In this document: piece by piece, positions 24,483-32,870 of the stretch
Numbering within the stretch: the stretch's first letter is position 1
Layout of the letters: each line of letters starts with the position of its first letter
NCBI GenBank assembly: GCA_041690515.1
Contig: JAWLHF010000007.1
Location: 1 to 51,372 of the forward strand
Direction: 5' to 3'
DNA length: 51,372 nucleotides
Source of the DNA: BRH-c25 sp041690515
GTDB taxonomy: Bacteria; Bacillota; Clostridia; Lutisporales; Lutisporaceae
The notes under the pieces: generated by a model
What the model saw: the letters and a program-made list of their open reading frames with translations, nothing else
Database searches by the model: none
Told to the model about the DNA's origin: nothing
Made by a program: the position numbers and the translations under genes

Positions 24483-25673
24483 TTACTTTGTATAATTATC
24501 AAAGTAACCTTGGATATATATTATGGGCGTACCCTTGTCTCCGCTTCCCGAGGTCAGGTCACACAGAGAACCGATGAGGTCGGTAAGTCTTCTTGGGGTT
24601 GTACCTTGCGCTTCCATACTTCCCACCAGATCAGATTCCTTATTCCTTATATATTCAGAGACAGCCTTTTTAAGCTCCTCTCCTTTTAGTCCTGCAAAGT
24701 TGTTGTCGGCAATATACTTTAGCTTGATTTCATTTGGAGTACCCTCCAGTCCTGAAGTATATGCAGGTGAGACTACAGGGTCTGCCAACTCCCATATCTT
24801 ACCCACAGGATCCTTGAAAGCACCATCTCCATAGACCATAACCTCGACAGTCTTACCGGTCTTCTCTTTTAGCATGGCTTGGATACTATCAACTATCGGC
24901 TGACAGTTTCGAGGAAAAAGCTTTACACTTTCTTCTGTTGCTTTATTTGAACCCAAAAGACCGTATGCTTCATTGCATCCGCTTCCATCAACCGGTGAAG
25001 CCAATATATCATCAAGGCTGTAGATTTTCTCTGCACCATTTGCTTTAAGTATTCTTTTGGTTCTTGCTCTGCTGTGTATGTCGCAGGTCAGTATATTCTT
25101 TGTATGGTTCAAAATTGTGACCGGATTGTTTGAAAATATTATCTCACACTCAGTACCATATTCCAGAATCAAGGATTTGTAGTAATCTATATAATCAACT
25201 CCCGTGAAAGGGTGCTTGTTATACCCAAAATAATTGCGGAATTCCTTTTCAGTCAGAACATCAGTCCAGGGATTCACACCTTTTGAATCAAGATCATCAA
25301 TGTCTACCAACTGATTTCCTACCTCGTCAGAGGGGTAACTAAACATAAGGACTATTTTGCCGGCGCCCTTGGCAATACCTTTGAGGCAGATGGCAAATCT
25401 GTTGCGGCTAAGGATCGGGAAAATAACACCAATTGTCTCTTTTCCGAACTTTGATTCAACATCTTTGGCAATAGCATCAATGGACGCATAGTTGCCTTGT
25501 GCTCTGGCAACTACCGACTCTGTTACTGCGGCAATATCCTTATCGTTGATCTGCAGCCCTTCTATTTCTGATGCTTTTAATACTGTATCCACAACAATTT
25601 TGGCGATATCGTCTCCTTGTCTGATTATCGGAGCACGAAGACCTCTTGCTGTGGTTCCTGTTATTCTTTCCAT
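24483..25673 (-). CDS. CofE-like (coenzyme F420-0:L-glutamate ligase family) protein
   Basis: 396 aa from ATG 25673, with GAGGGAGAG upstream. The start ERITGTTARGLRAPIIRQGDDI and internal DKDIAAVTESVVARAQG resemble the F420_ligase (PF01996) fold, which in methanogens adds glutamate to F420-0 with GTP. The later part is much longer than the ~250-aa archaeal CofE and includes SPVDGSGCNEAYGLLGSNKA and VMVYGDGAFKDP. No other F420 gene is nearby, and most Clostridia do not make F420, so a different amide-ligase reaction is likely. It is divergent from a LysR regulator. Confidence 0.75.
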   Translation of the reverse strand: MERITGTTARGLRAPIIRQGDDIAKIVVDTVLKASEIEGLQINDKDIAAVTESVVARAQGNYASIDAIAKDVESKFGKETIGVIFPILSRNRFAICLKGIAKGAGKIVLMFSYPSDEVGNQLVDIDDLDSKGVNPWTDVLTEKEFRNYFGYNKHPFTGVDYIDYYKSLILEYGTECEIIFSNNPVTILNHTKNILTCDIHSRARTKRILKANGAEKIYSLDDILASPVDGSGCNEAYGLLGSNKATEESVKLFPRNCQPIVDSIQAMLKEKTGKTVEVMVYGDGAFKDPVGKIWELADPVVSPAYTSGLEGTPNEIKLKYIADNNFAGLKGEELKKAVSEYIRNKESDLVGSMEAQGTTPRRLTDLIGSLCDLTSGSGDKGTPIIYIQGYFDNYTK

Positions 25674-25787
25674 AATAATCTCTCCCTCATGATTAAAAAA
25701 TATCAATCTCCCACTTGTACTATACAACAGCATATGCTATAAGTAAAATAAATATACATTATAACTGATATAAGGAGTGATTATGAG

Positions 25788-26675
25788 ATGGTAAAGCTGG
25801 ATCTTTACAGGATCTTTTGTGAAGTAGCAAAATCCCAGAGTTTTTCAAAGGCCGCTGAGTCCCTTTATATGACACAGCCTGCTGTGAGCCAGTCAATAAT
25901 GCAGCTTGAAAGAGAACTGGACATCCGGCTCTTTACCAGGACCCCCAAGGGGGTGGTGATGACAAATGAGGGCCATCTATTATATGAATACGCAAGCTCT
26001 GCCATAAATCTTATAAGTACAGGGGAAAAAAAGCTTGGTGAAATTAAAGATCTGATGACTGGAGAGCTGAGGATAGGTGTTGGAGATACAATATCCAGAT
26101 ATTTTCTGACACCTTATCTTGAGAAATTTCATAAAGCCTATTCAAATATAAAGCTGAAGATCTTCAATGGCACGACAATGGAGCTTTGTGCCATGCTGAA
26201 GTCTGGGGAGGTGGATATTGCAATATGCAATCTGCCTGTAAGAGATAAGGCTTTGGAGATAATAAAATGTATGGCTGTACATGATGTTTTCGTTTGTGGG
26301 GAAATGTATAAGGATATGTTCTTAAGTCCCGTAAGCCTTGAAAATATTGCGGAGCTGCCGCTGATATTCCTTGAGACAAAATCCAACTCAAGGCAGTATG
26401 TGGAGAGTTATATGCTGTCAAGAGGAGTAAACATAAAGCCGGAAATTGAATTAGGCTCCCATGAGCTGCTTCTGGAATTTGCAAAGATCAACCTGGGCAT
26501 ATCCTGTGTGATCAGAGAATTTTCACAGGATTACCTGAGAAAGGGAGTGCTGCATGAAATAAAGATGATTGAGGAAATTCCCGAAAGAAGCATAGGAATA
26601 TGTTTTTTGAAGAGCATTCCTCTTTCTCCTGCCACAACGAAATTTGTTGAGGCTTTGGAATTGGTGTATACTTAA
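25788..26675 (+). CDS. LysR-family transcriptional regulator
   Basis: 295 aa. The N-terminal winged HTH is FCEVAKSQSFSKAAESLYMTQPAVSQSIMQLERELDI in outline (residues ~8-45), followed by the two-lobed periplasmic-binding-like effector domain (GELRIGVGDTIS to the C-terminus). AAGGAGTGA lies seven bases before the ATG. It is divergent from the CofE-like gene across 114 bp, the usual layout for LysR control of a neighbouring gene. The effector is unknown. Confidence 0.92.
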   Translation: MVKLDLYRIFCEVAKSQSFSKAAESLYMTQPAVSQSIMQLERELDIRLFTRTPKGVVMTNEGHLLYEYASSAINLISTGEKKLGEIKDLMTGELRIGVGDTISRYFLTPYLEKFHKAYSNIKLKIFNGTTMELCAMLKSGEVDIAICNLPVRDKALEIIKCMAVHDVFVCGEMYKDMFLSPVSLENIAELPLIFLETKSNSRQYVESYMLSRGVNIKPEIELGSHELLLEFAKINLGISCVIREFSQDYLRKGVLHEIKMIEEIPERSIGICFLKSIPLSPATTKFVEALELVYT

Positions 26676-26702
26676 GTTGTAATTAGAAACGGAGGTATGA
26701 TC

Positions 26703-28004
26703 ATGAGTAAAGAGCTGGATTTTGCAAAGGAGCTAATTGATTTTATTTATGACAGCCCTACACCCTTCCATGCAGTTGTGAACGTAAAGAAAATGCTGGA
26801 GGGCAGTGGCTTTATAGAGTTAAAGGAAGAGGACAGATGGCAGCTGCAAAAAGGCGGAAAATACTATATGCAGAAAAACCACTCGGCACTGGCGGCATTT
26901 GTTGTGGGTACAGGAGACGTTTCCGAGAAGGGCTTTAAGGTAATCGGAGCACATAATGATTCTCCTGGATTCAGAATAAAGCCTGCAGCAGAGATGACGG
27001 TTGAAAGTCATTACATAAAACTGGATACGGAGACCTACGGAGGGCCGATACTAAACACATGGATGGATAGGCCGCTTTCTGTGGCCGGAAGAGTTGCAAT
27101 AAAGAGTGATGATATTTTGAATCCTGTGATTAAGCTGGTGAATATCAAGAAGCCGGTTTTGATAATTCCCAACCTGGCAATACATATGAACCGGAATGTA
27201 AATGCCGGAATCGAACTGAACAAGCAAAAGGATATGCTGCCTCTGATGTCTTTGATAAATGAAAGCCTTGAAAAGGGTAACTACTTGCTGAATGCGGTAG
27301 CAGAGCAGATAAATGTTGAGCCATCTCAGATAATGGATTTCGATTTGTTTTTGTATGAGGCTGATAAGGGTACTATAATGGGTCTTAATGACGAGTTTAT
27401 ATCCTCGTCCAGGCTTGATGACCTTGCCATGGTACATGCCGGGATAACTGCCCTGTCAAAGGCAGGGGGATCCCAGGGCACCAATGTCATGATATGCTTT
27501 GATAATGAAGAGGTTGGAAGCATGACCAAACAGGGTGCGGATTCACCATTGCTCTCCAGTGTACTTGAAAGAATAGTGCTGTCAATGGGTGGAGACAGAG
27601 AGGATTTCCTAAGATCCATTTCAAAGTCCTTCATGGTATCAGCTGATCTTGCCCATGCTGTTCATCCCAATGCAGGGGAAAAGCATGATCCTCAGAGCAG
27701 ACCTCTGATTAACAAAGGGCCTGTGATAAAAATCAGTGCGAATATGAAATACACTACAGACAGCAATACTTCTGCCGTCTATGCCCGCTTATGTGAAAAG
27801 GCGGGGGTGCCTGTTCAGTGGTTTGTAAACCGATCTGATGAAGTAGGAGGCAGTACTATAGGACCGGTTTCATCATCCCATCTTCATATGAGAAGCGTAG
27901 ATATTGGCACCCCTATACTTGCCATGCACTCTGTCCGTGAGCTTGGCGGGGTTATGGACCATACCTATGCGGCAAAGAGCTTTGAAGAATTCTATAGGTT
28001 GTAA
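26703..28004 (+). CDS. M18-family aminopeptidase
   Basis: 433 aa cytosolic zinc aminopeptidase releasing N-terminal residues, often acidic ones. Metal and catalytic motifs are in order: GAHNDSPGFRIKP (His, Asp), CFDNEEVGS (Glu general base and Glu ligand), SADLAHAVHPN (Asp ligand) and SSHLHMRSVDIGTPILAMHS (last His). Length and motifs fit the yeast Ape4/ApeB group. I use ATG 26703, seven bases after GGAGG; the ATG at 26697 is too close. It follows the LysR gene by 27 bp and may be co-transcribed. Confidence 0.95.
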   Translation: MSKELDFAKELIDFIYDSPTPFHAVVNVKKMLEGSGFIELKEEDRWQLQKGGKYYMQKNHSALAAFVVGTGDVSEKGFKVIGAHNDSPGFRIKPAAEMTVESHYIKLDTETYGGPILNTWMDRPLSVAGRVAIKSDDILNPVIKLVNIKKPVLIIPNLAIHMNRNVNAGIELNKQKDMLPLMSLINESLEKGNYLLNAVAEQINVEPSQIMDFDLFLYEADKGTIMGLNDEFISSSRLDDLAMVHAGITALSKAGGSQGTNVMICFDNEEVGSMTKQGADSPLLSSVLERIVLSMGGDREDFLRSISKSFMVSADLAHAVHPNAGEKHDPQSRPLINKGPVIKISANMKYTTDSNTSAVYARLCEKAGVPVQWFVNRSDEVGGSTIGPVSSSHLHMRSVDIGTPILAMHSVRELGGVMDHTYAAKSFEEFYRL

Positions 28005-28027
28005 TCAGTTAACAAAGAGAAATATGG

Positions 28028-28033
28028 TATAAT
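28028..28033 (+). promoter_or_regulatory. -10 box of the PilZ gene
   Basis: ATGGTATAAT forms an extended -10 box (TGGTATAAT) with no clear -35 partner, 68 bp before the PilZ start. Confidence 0.45.
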
Positions 28034-28100
28034 TATCTATAGAGAATCGAATGTGTCAATTACGGGCTATTTTAAGTAAATCAAGGAGGCATTGAATACA

Positions 28101-28454
28101 ATGGAAGAGAGAAGAAAGCATGATAGGCTTCCCCTTAAGCTGGAGCTGAAAATTTCATCACTATTTAAACAGGACTATGAGTTGATTCCGGACATAAATG
28201 AAAGCATAGAGGTAAAGAACATATCTAAGTCAGGCATAGGCTTTATCTGTGACCGTGAACTGCCTCTCGATTACTATTTTGATGCAAAGGTTCAGTTGAC
28301 TCCGGATAAGTATTTCTATGCCGTTTTGAAGATAGTAAGGTTGGAAAAGACAGAGTCCGGATATTTTGTAGGCTGCGAATTTGTGGGATTGGCGGATATA
28401 CTGAGCATGCGGGTTGATTTGTATGGTGAAGAGCTGACAAGTATAATAAAATAA
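28101..28454 (+). CDS. PilZ-domain protein (probable c-di-GMP receptor)
   Basis: 117 aa consisting of one PilZ domain. The c-di-GMP signature is complete: an Arg-rich start RRKHDR (RxxxR) and ISKSGIGF (D/NxSxxG) about 55 residues later, then the beta-barrel with GCEFVGL. Length shows no second domain, so it is a stand-alone adaptor that should change partners when it binds c-di-GMP. ATG 28101 has AAGGAGG 11 bases upstream; TTG 28092 is too close to it. The adjacent gene is a soluble chemoreceptor, suggesting a link with motility or surface behaviour. Confidence 0.88.
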   Translation: MEERRKHDRLPLKLELKISSLFKQDYELIPDINESIEVKNISKSGIGFICDRELPLDYYFDAKVQLTPDKYFYAVLKIVRLEKTESGYFVGCEFVGLADILSMRVDLYGEELTSIIK

Positions 28455-28479
28455 ACAGTAATATTAAGTATATACACTG

Positions 28480-28512
28480 CTGGCAGGAGGAATGTTCCTT
28501 CTGTCAGTTTTT
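28480..28512 (+). terminator. Terminator of the PilZ gene
   Basis: CTGGCAGGAGGAA pairs with TTCCTTCTGTCAG (two G-U pairs) around a short loop, followed by TTTTT. Confidence 0.85.
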
Positions 28513-28545
28513 ATCATGGGAGACTTGTTCCTGTTTCATATGGTA

Positions 28546-28711
28546 AACAATCTCTTGCAAGGCGATTGTTGTAAATAAAAAATAGCAATGATATAATAAG
28601 TATTATTCATTAGGATGACACCTTTAGTAAACTACTTATTAATTGTAAGGCACAATATTGTCTAAAAGAATCTGGGGAGATTACCGCAGTGGGGAAAAAT
28701 ACTGCGGCTTT
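28546..28711 (+). promoter_or_regulatory. Chemoreceptor promoter, inverted repeat and leader hairpin
   Basis: TTGTAA (28569-28574), 17 bp, TATAAT (28592-28597). The inverted repeat AACAATC (28546-28552) / GATTGTT (28564-28570) overlaps the -35 box. In the ~160-nt leader CCGCAGT (28684-28690) pairs with ACTGCGG (28701-28707), followed by CTTT. No c-di-GMP riboswitch core was found. Confidence 0.5.
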
Positions 28712-28764
28712 AATATATAAGTGTACAAATGCAAATATAAATATAAAGAGCAAGGGGGATGAAT

Positions 28765-30249
28765 ATGTTCAGAAAAGTGGCGGGGAAGCCTTGTGATGAG
28801 GCTATATGCATCCTGAACTATGTAGAAAAACGGTTGAACGGTGAAGAGGCTCAGGAGCCGGGAGTGGAATATCCAATACATATGACGGTACTGGAATACT
28901 TCAACAAACTTCTGGCAAGCGAGAAACAGATGTCGGAGGCAGCCAAGAAAATGCTTTCATTAACAGCAGCTTTAAGCAGCTTTGATGTCAATATGTCTCA
29001 TAGTGCTTACAAGCTGATTGATTTTGCCAAAGAAATGTCCATGCTGAGCGAATCCAATCTGGCTATTGTTGAGCAGACAACTGCCAGCATGAACCAGGTC
29101 AATGATACCGTAAGCAATACTGCGGATACCTTGGAGCAGCTGTCAGCAGCATCCGAGGTTCTTGTATCAAGGAACAGCCAAAGCCTGTCACAGATAGAAG
29201 AAGTAAATGAACTGAAAAACAATGTGATGACTGATGCCAATATAATGAGTGAACAGATTCAGCAGTTGGTTGAGATGGCCAACAGAGTTAATGATATAGT
29301 GAGTGATGTAAGGGCTATAGCTGATCAGACAAATCTATTGGCACTTAATGCTTCTATTGAGGCAGCAAGAGCAGGCGAGCATGGAAGGGGCTTTTCTGTT
29401 GTAGCCCAGGAAATCAGAAAGCTTGCAGATGATACCAAAAACAGCCTGGAGGGTATGAATGCCTTCGTCAATAATATACAGAGTGCAGCTATGTCAGGTA
29501 AGCAGAGTATGGACAGCACAGTAAATTCAACTGCGGAAATGAGTGGGAAGCTTGATGCCATAACGGGTACTATAAGAGAAAATGTCGGCATGCTCAATAA
29601 TACTATAAATAATATCAGAAGCATAAATGAATCCATGGAGGGCATAAAGGGAGCAACTAACGAGATAAATCAGGCTATGGAAGCCTCCAGCGTTGATGCA
29701 GAAAAGCTCAGTAACATGACGCAGATAATTACCAAGGATGCTGAGAGTAGTGCTGGACAAGCAAAACAGATATCAAATATCGATGATGAATTATCCGGAA
29801 TCGTGAAGGATATGATGAAAGCCCTTCTTGGCAGCAAGAACGCTATAAGCAATCAGGAGCTTATACAGAACCTCAACAATGCCAAAGAGGCACATAGGCT
29901 TTGGGTTGATAATCTTAAGCGCATAGTAGATGAAATGAGGACATATCCATTGCAGATAAACGGATCGAAATGTGCTTTCGGACATTTTTATAATTCCATA
30001 AGCATTACACATCCGGATATTGAAGAGGATTGGAAAAGGATTGAAAATATACACAATGAGTTGCACAGCTTTGGTCATAAGGTTATTGATTCGGTAAAGG
30101 AAAATGACAGGATGAAGGCGGAAGAGTACTATGACAATGCAAAAGAGATGTCTGAATCTGTTCTGCTTTATCTGAACAAGGTTATTGCTGCGGTGGAGGA
30201 GCAGAACCAAAAAGGTGTGCAGGTTTTGAGAAGTCAGAACAATAAGTAG
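28765..30249 (+). CDS. Soluble methyl-accepting chemotaxis protein with C-terminal CZB domain
   Basis: 494 aa and no membrane span, so a cytoplasmic chemoreceptor. The N-terminal ~60 residues are a short unknown cap; a long coiled coil follows, with the signalling tip ADQTNLLALNASIEAARAGE and GRGFSVVAQEIRKLAD, which contacts CheA/CheW. The last ~120 residues form a zinc-binding CZB domain: AHRLWVDNL, GSKCAFGHF and IHNELHSFGH supply the expected three His and one Cys. CZB domains sense zinc or thiol oxidation such as HOCl. ATG 28765 is six bases after AAGGGGG. Confidence 0.92.
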   Translation: MFRKVAGKPCDEAICILNYVEKRLNGEEAQEPGVEYPIHMTVLEYFNKLLASEKQMSEAAKKMLSLTAALSSFDVNMSHSAYKLIDFAKEMSMLSESNLAIVEQTTASMNQVNDTVSNTADTLEQLSAASEVLVSRNSQSLSQIEEVNELKNNVMTDANIMSEQIQQLVEMANRVNDIVSDVRAIADQTNLLALNASIEAARAGEHGRGFSVVAQEIRKLADDTKNSLEGMNAFVNNIQSAAMSGKQSMDSTVNSTAEMSGKLDAITGTIRENVGMLNNTINNIRSINESMEGIKGATNEINQAMEASSVDAEKLSNMTQIITKDAESSAGQAKQISNIDDELSGIVKDMMKALLGSKNAISNQELIQNLNNAKEAHRLWVDNLKRIVDEMRTYPLQINGSKCAFGHFYNSISITHPDIEEDWKRIENIHNELHSFGHKVIDSVKENDRMKAEEYYDNAKEMSESVLLYLNKVIAAVEEQNQKGVQVLRSQNNK

Positions 30250-30263
30250 TGAGACAAATGCTT

Positions 30264-30297
30264 GCCTGCAGCCGGATTATTCCGGCTGCAGGCTTTT
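30264..30297 (+). terminator. Strong intrinsic terminator
   Basis: GCCTGCAGCCGGA / TCCGGCTGCAGGC, 13 perfect pairs with loop TTAT, followed by TTTTT. Confidence 0.95.
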
Positions 30298-30392
30298 TGT
30301 GCTATACATTTTTTCGGTGTATGATAAAATAAATAAGTGGGACGGCTTAAAAGCTTCCTATACTATTCGGTAGTGTACAGAAGGAGTATCAT

Positions 30393-32285
30393 ATGAACCT
30401 TATAAGTATGGAAAACATAATCAAGAGTTACAGTGAGAAGATTCTTCTTAATGATATAGACTTGGGAATAAATGAAGGAGACAAAATAGGCATTGTGGGA
30501 GTAAACGGAGTAGGGAAAAGCACTTTGCTTAAAATAGCAGCAGGGATTGAAAAGCCGGACAGTGGAAGGATCACCAAGGGAAATGCTGTAAATATAGAAT
30601 ACTTATCACAGAACCCATATTTTGATCCTGATGCCACTGTGCTGGAGCAGGTATTTAAGGGTGATTCTCCTGTGATGAAGCTGGTCAGGGAATATGAGAC
30701 AGCTTTGCAGGATCCTGATGCCAACAGCGAGAAGCTCTTGAAGCTGAGCGGAGAAATGGACCTGCTTAACGGATGGAATCTGGAAAGTGAAGCCAAGGGA
30801 ATATTGACCAGACTGGGCATCACTGATTTTCAGGAGAGAATTGCTGTTCTGTCCGGAGGGCAGAAAAAAAGGATAGCTCTGGCATCGGCGCTGATAAATC
30901 CTTCGGAACTGCTTGTACTTGATGAGCCGACCAATCATCTTGACAACAAGACCATAGACTGGCTGGAGGATTATCTGAGCAAACGCAAGGGTGCACTTCT
31001 GATGATCACCCATGACAGGTATTTCCTGGACAGGGTGGTAAACGGAATCGCAGAGCTGGACAGAGGCAAGTTATATCTGTATAAAGGGAATTATAACAAT
31101 TTCATAGAAAAAAAGATTGAGAGGGAGGAAAGCGAGGCTGCTAGTGAGCGGAAAAGACAAACCCTGTTGAAGAAAGAGCTGGCCTGGATAAGCAGAGGTG
31201 CCAAAGCCCGTACAACAAAACAGAAATCCAGAATAGAAAGATATGAAAAGTTAAGCGGGCAGGCAATTGACGCTGTTGGTGACAAGCTGGAGATATCAGT
31301 AGGCAGCAGCAGGCTTGGCAGGAAGATCATTGAGCTTTCCCAAATAAGCAAGAGCTTTGGAGATAATACAGTAATAGATGACTTCAGTTATATTGTCCTG
31401 AGAAATGACAGAGTAGGAATAATAGGGCCTAACGGAAGCGGCAAAACTACTTTGATGAACATTATTGCGGGCATACTGGAGCCGGATACTGGAACTGTCG
31501 ATGTTGGAGATACCGTTAAGATAGGAATGTTCTCGCAGGAGTTTTATGACTGGGATGAAAGCAAAAGAGTCATCGAGTACATCAGAGATGGAGCGGAATA
31601 CCTGGAGACGGCAGAAGGGGAGAAAATAAGCGCTTCTCAGATGCTGGAGAGATTTCTGTTTCCCTCAGCAACTCAATGGACACCAATATCGAAGCTTTCC
31701 GGAGGAGAGAAGAGGAGGCTTCATCTGTTAAGAGTACTGATGGAGGCGCCAAATGTGCTGCTTTTGGATGAACCGACCAATGATCTGGATATTGAGACAC
31801 TGACCATATTGGAGGATTATATAGATAGCTTTCCCGGGGCTGTTATTGCAGTGTCCCATGACAGGTACTTTCTGGATAAAACAGCAGACAGGATATTTGT
31901 CTTTGAAGGAAAAGGGCAGATAAAGCAATATACAGGCAACTATACGGATATAAAGGAAAGCGGAGCTCTGGGGGACATGAATGCTTCCTCCGGACAGAGG
32001 ATGAAAGCTTCTGAGGGCAGGGGCAATACAGGGAGGGCCAAGGATAAGCCGCTGAAGTTCTCCTTTAAAGAGCAGAAAGAGTATGATGAGATTGATGCCG
32101 TGATTGCCGGCCTGGAAGAAAAATTAGTTGAGCTGGATACTCAGATTGCTGATGCAGCAAGCGACTATGTTACACTCCAGCAATTGATGAAAGCGAAGGA
32201 AGAGACAGAGCATCATCTGGAGGAAAAGATGGAGCGATGGGTATACCTTAATGAATTGGCTGAAAAGATAGAATCAAGCAAATGA
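30393..32285 (+). CDS. ABC-F ATPase, Uup-like
   Basis: 630 aa soluble protein with two ABC domains. NBD1 has GVNGVGKST, signature LSGGQKKR and VLDEPTNHLD; NBD2 has GPNGSGKTT, LSGGEKRR and LLDEPTNDLD. The linker between them (P-site tRNA interaction motif) is charged and helical. A C-terminal coiled-coil extension (~530-630, KEQKEYDEIDAVIAGLEEKL onward) marks the Uup subgroup, which acts on ribosomes or branched DNA. It has no membrane partner. AGAAGGAG precedes the ATG. Confidence 0.9.
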   Translation: MNLISMENIIKSYSEKILLNDIDLGINEGDKIGIVGVNGVGKSTLLKIAAGIEKPDSGRITKGNAVNIEYLSQNPYFDPDATVLEQVFKGDSPVMKLVREYETALQDPDANSEKLLKLSGEMDLLNGWNLESEAKGILTRLGITDFQERIAVLSGGQKKRIALASALINPSELLVLDEPTNHLDNKTIDWLEDYLSKRKGALLMITHDRYFLDRVVNGIAELDRGKLYLYKGNYNNFIEKKIEREESEAASERKRQTLLKKELAWISRGAKARTTKQKSRIERYEKLSGQAIDAVGDKLEISVGSSRLGRKIIELSQISKSFGDNTVIDDFSYIVLRNDRVGIIGPNGSGKTTLMNIIAGILEPDTGTVDVGDTVKIGMFSQEFYDWDESKRVIEYIRDGAEYLETAEGEKISASQMLERFLFPSATQWTPISKLSGGEKRRLHLLRVLMEAPNVLLLDEPTNDLDIETLTILEDYIDSFPGAVIAVSHDRYFLDKTADRIFVFEGKGQIKQYTGNYTDIKESGALGDMNASSGQRMKASEGRGNTGRAKDKPLKFSFKEQKEYDEIDAVIAGLEEKLVELDTQIADAASDYVTLQQLMKAKEETEHHLEEKMERWVYLNELAEKIESSK

Positions 32286-32289
32286 AAGG

Positions 32290-32313
32290 GCTGACCTGAG
32301 GGTCGGCTTCTTT
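32290..32313 (+). terminator. Terminator of the Uup-like gene
   Basis: GCTGACC (32290-32296) pairs with GGTCGGC (32301-32307), followed by TTCTTTATTT. Confidence 0.7.
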
Positions 32314-32346
32314 ATTTGTTTGATTCTATCTTATAGGATTGCTTTA

Positions 32347-32685
32347 CTACTTATTTTCTCTTAAGCTATCCAGTATTTTTTTTGCTTCAGGTACCATTTT
32401 GAAGAAGCCGTCTATGCGGCTGCATCCATAATCAGCACATTTGCTGCAATTTTCCTGCGACCTGTCATTATTACATTTTCTTATGTCGCATTCATGACAA
32501 TGGGAGAAGAGAACGTTTGAGCCACATCCAAGACAATTAATATCCTTTGTCCGGATATCTGAGTTGAACATATTGCTCCAGCTCTCTGCAGTCCTTTTTC
32601 TTAGTTCATCATCATTGTTGACGGTTGCGACGTAAGCGTCGCACTTGCTGCATTCCAATCCGCAGCATGCCACTATTCTATCCAT
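32347..32685 (-). CDS. DUF3795-family Cys-rich protein
   Basis: 112 aa with 14 Cys by my count, starting IVACCGLECSKCDAYVAT, which is the DUF3795 opening, and continuing with CLGCGS, CHECDIRKC and ENCSKCADYGC. The spacing suggests two or more zinc or Fe-S sites. No membrane span is seen. The function of the family is not known. Its promoter carries a perfect SOS box in the spacer, so expression should rise on DNA damage. AGGCAGGGA lies before the ATG. Confidence 0.88.
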   Translation of the reverse strand: MDRIVACCGLECSKCDAYVATVNNDDELRKRTAESWSNMFNSDIRTKDINCLGCGSNVLFSHCHECDIRKCNNDRSQENCSKCADYGCSRIDGFFKMVPEAKKILDSLRENK

Positions 32686-32715
32686 ATTATCCCTGCCTTT
32701 CTAATTTATAGATAT

Positions 32716-32744
32716 ATTATAAACGAACATATGTTCGGAGTCAA
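32716..32744 (-). promoter_or_regulatory. Promoter of the DUF3795 gene with an SOS (LexA/DinR) box in the spacer
   Basis: On the minus strand TTGACT (32744-32739), 17 bp, TATAAT (32721-32716). The spacer holds CGAACATATGTTCG (32724-32737), a perfect palindrome matching the Firmicute LexA consensus CGAACRNRYGTTYG. LexA binding here would occlude RNA polymerase. Confidence 0.88.
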
Positions 32745-32776
32745 TATTGTAACGATAGGCAAAGTGAATAAATAAA

Positions 32777-32813
32777 ATTATACTAGACAAAATAATATAA
32801 TATCTAGTATAAT
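32777..32813 (+). promoter_or_regulatory. Promoter with perfect 11-bp inverted repeat (candidate autoregulatory operator)
   Basis: ATTATACTAGA (32777-32787) and TCTAGTATAAT (32803-32813) are perfect inverted repeats 15 bp apart. TAGACA (32784-32789), 18 bp, TATAAT (32808-32813) gives a promoter whose two boxes lie in the two arms. Confidence 0.7.
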
Positions 32814-32870
32814 ACCGATATAAACTTATTAAGTCTATAGAATTACTATTGATATAAGGAAGTGTTGGAA

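Noticed and set aside
28546..28764. c-di-GMP riboswitch before the chemoreceptor gene
   Set aside because: Leader has one hairpin but none of the conserved GEMM core bases.
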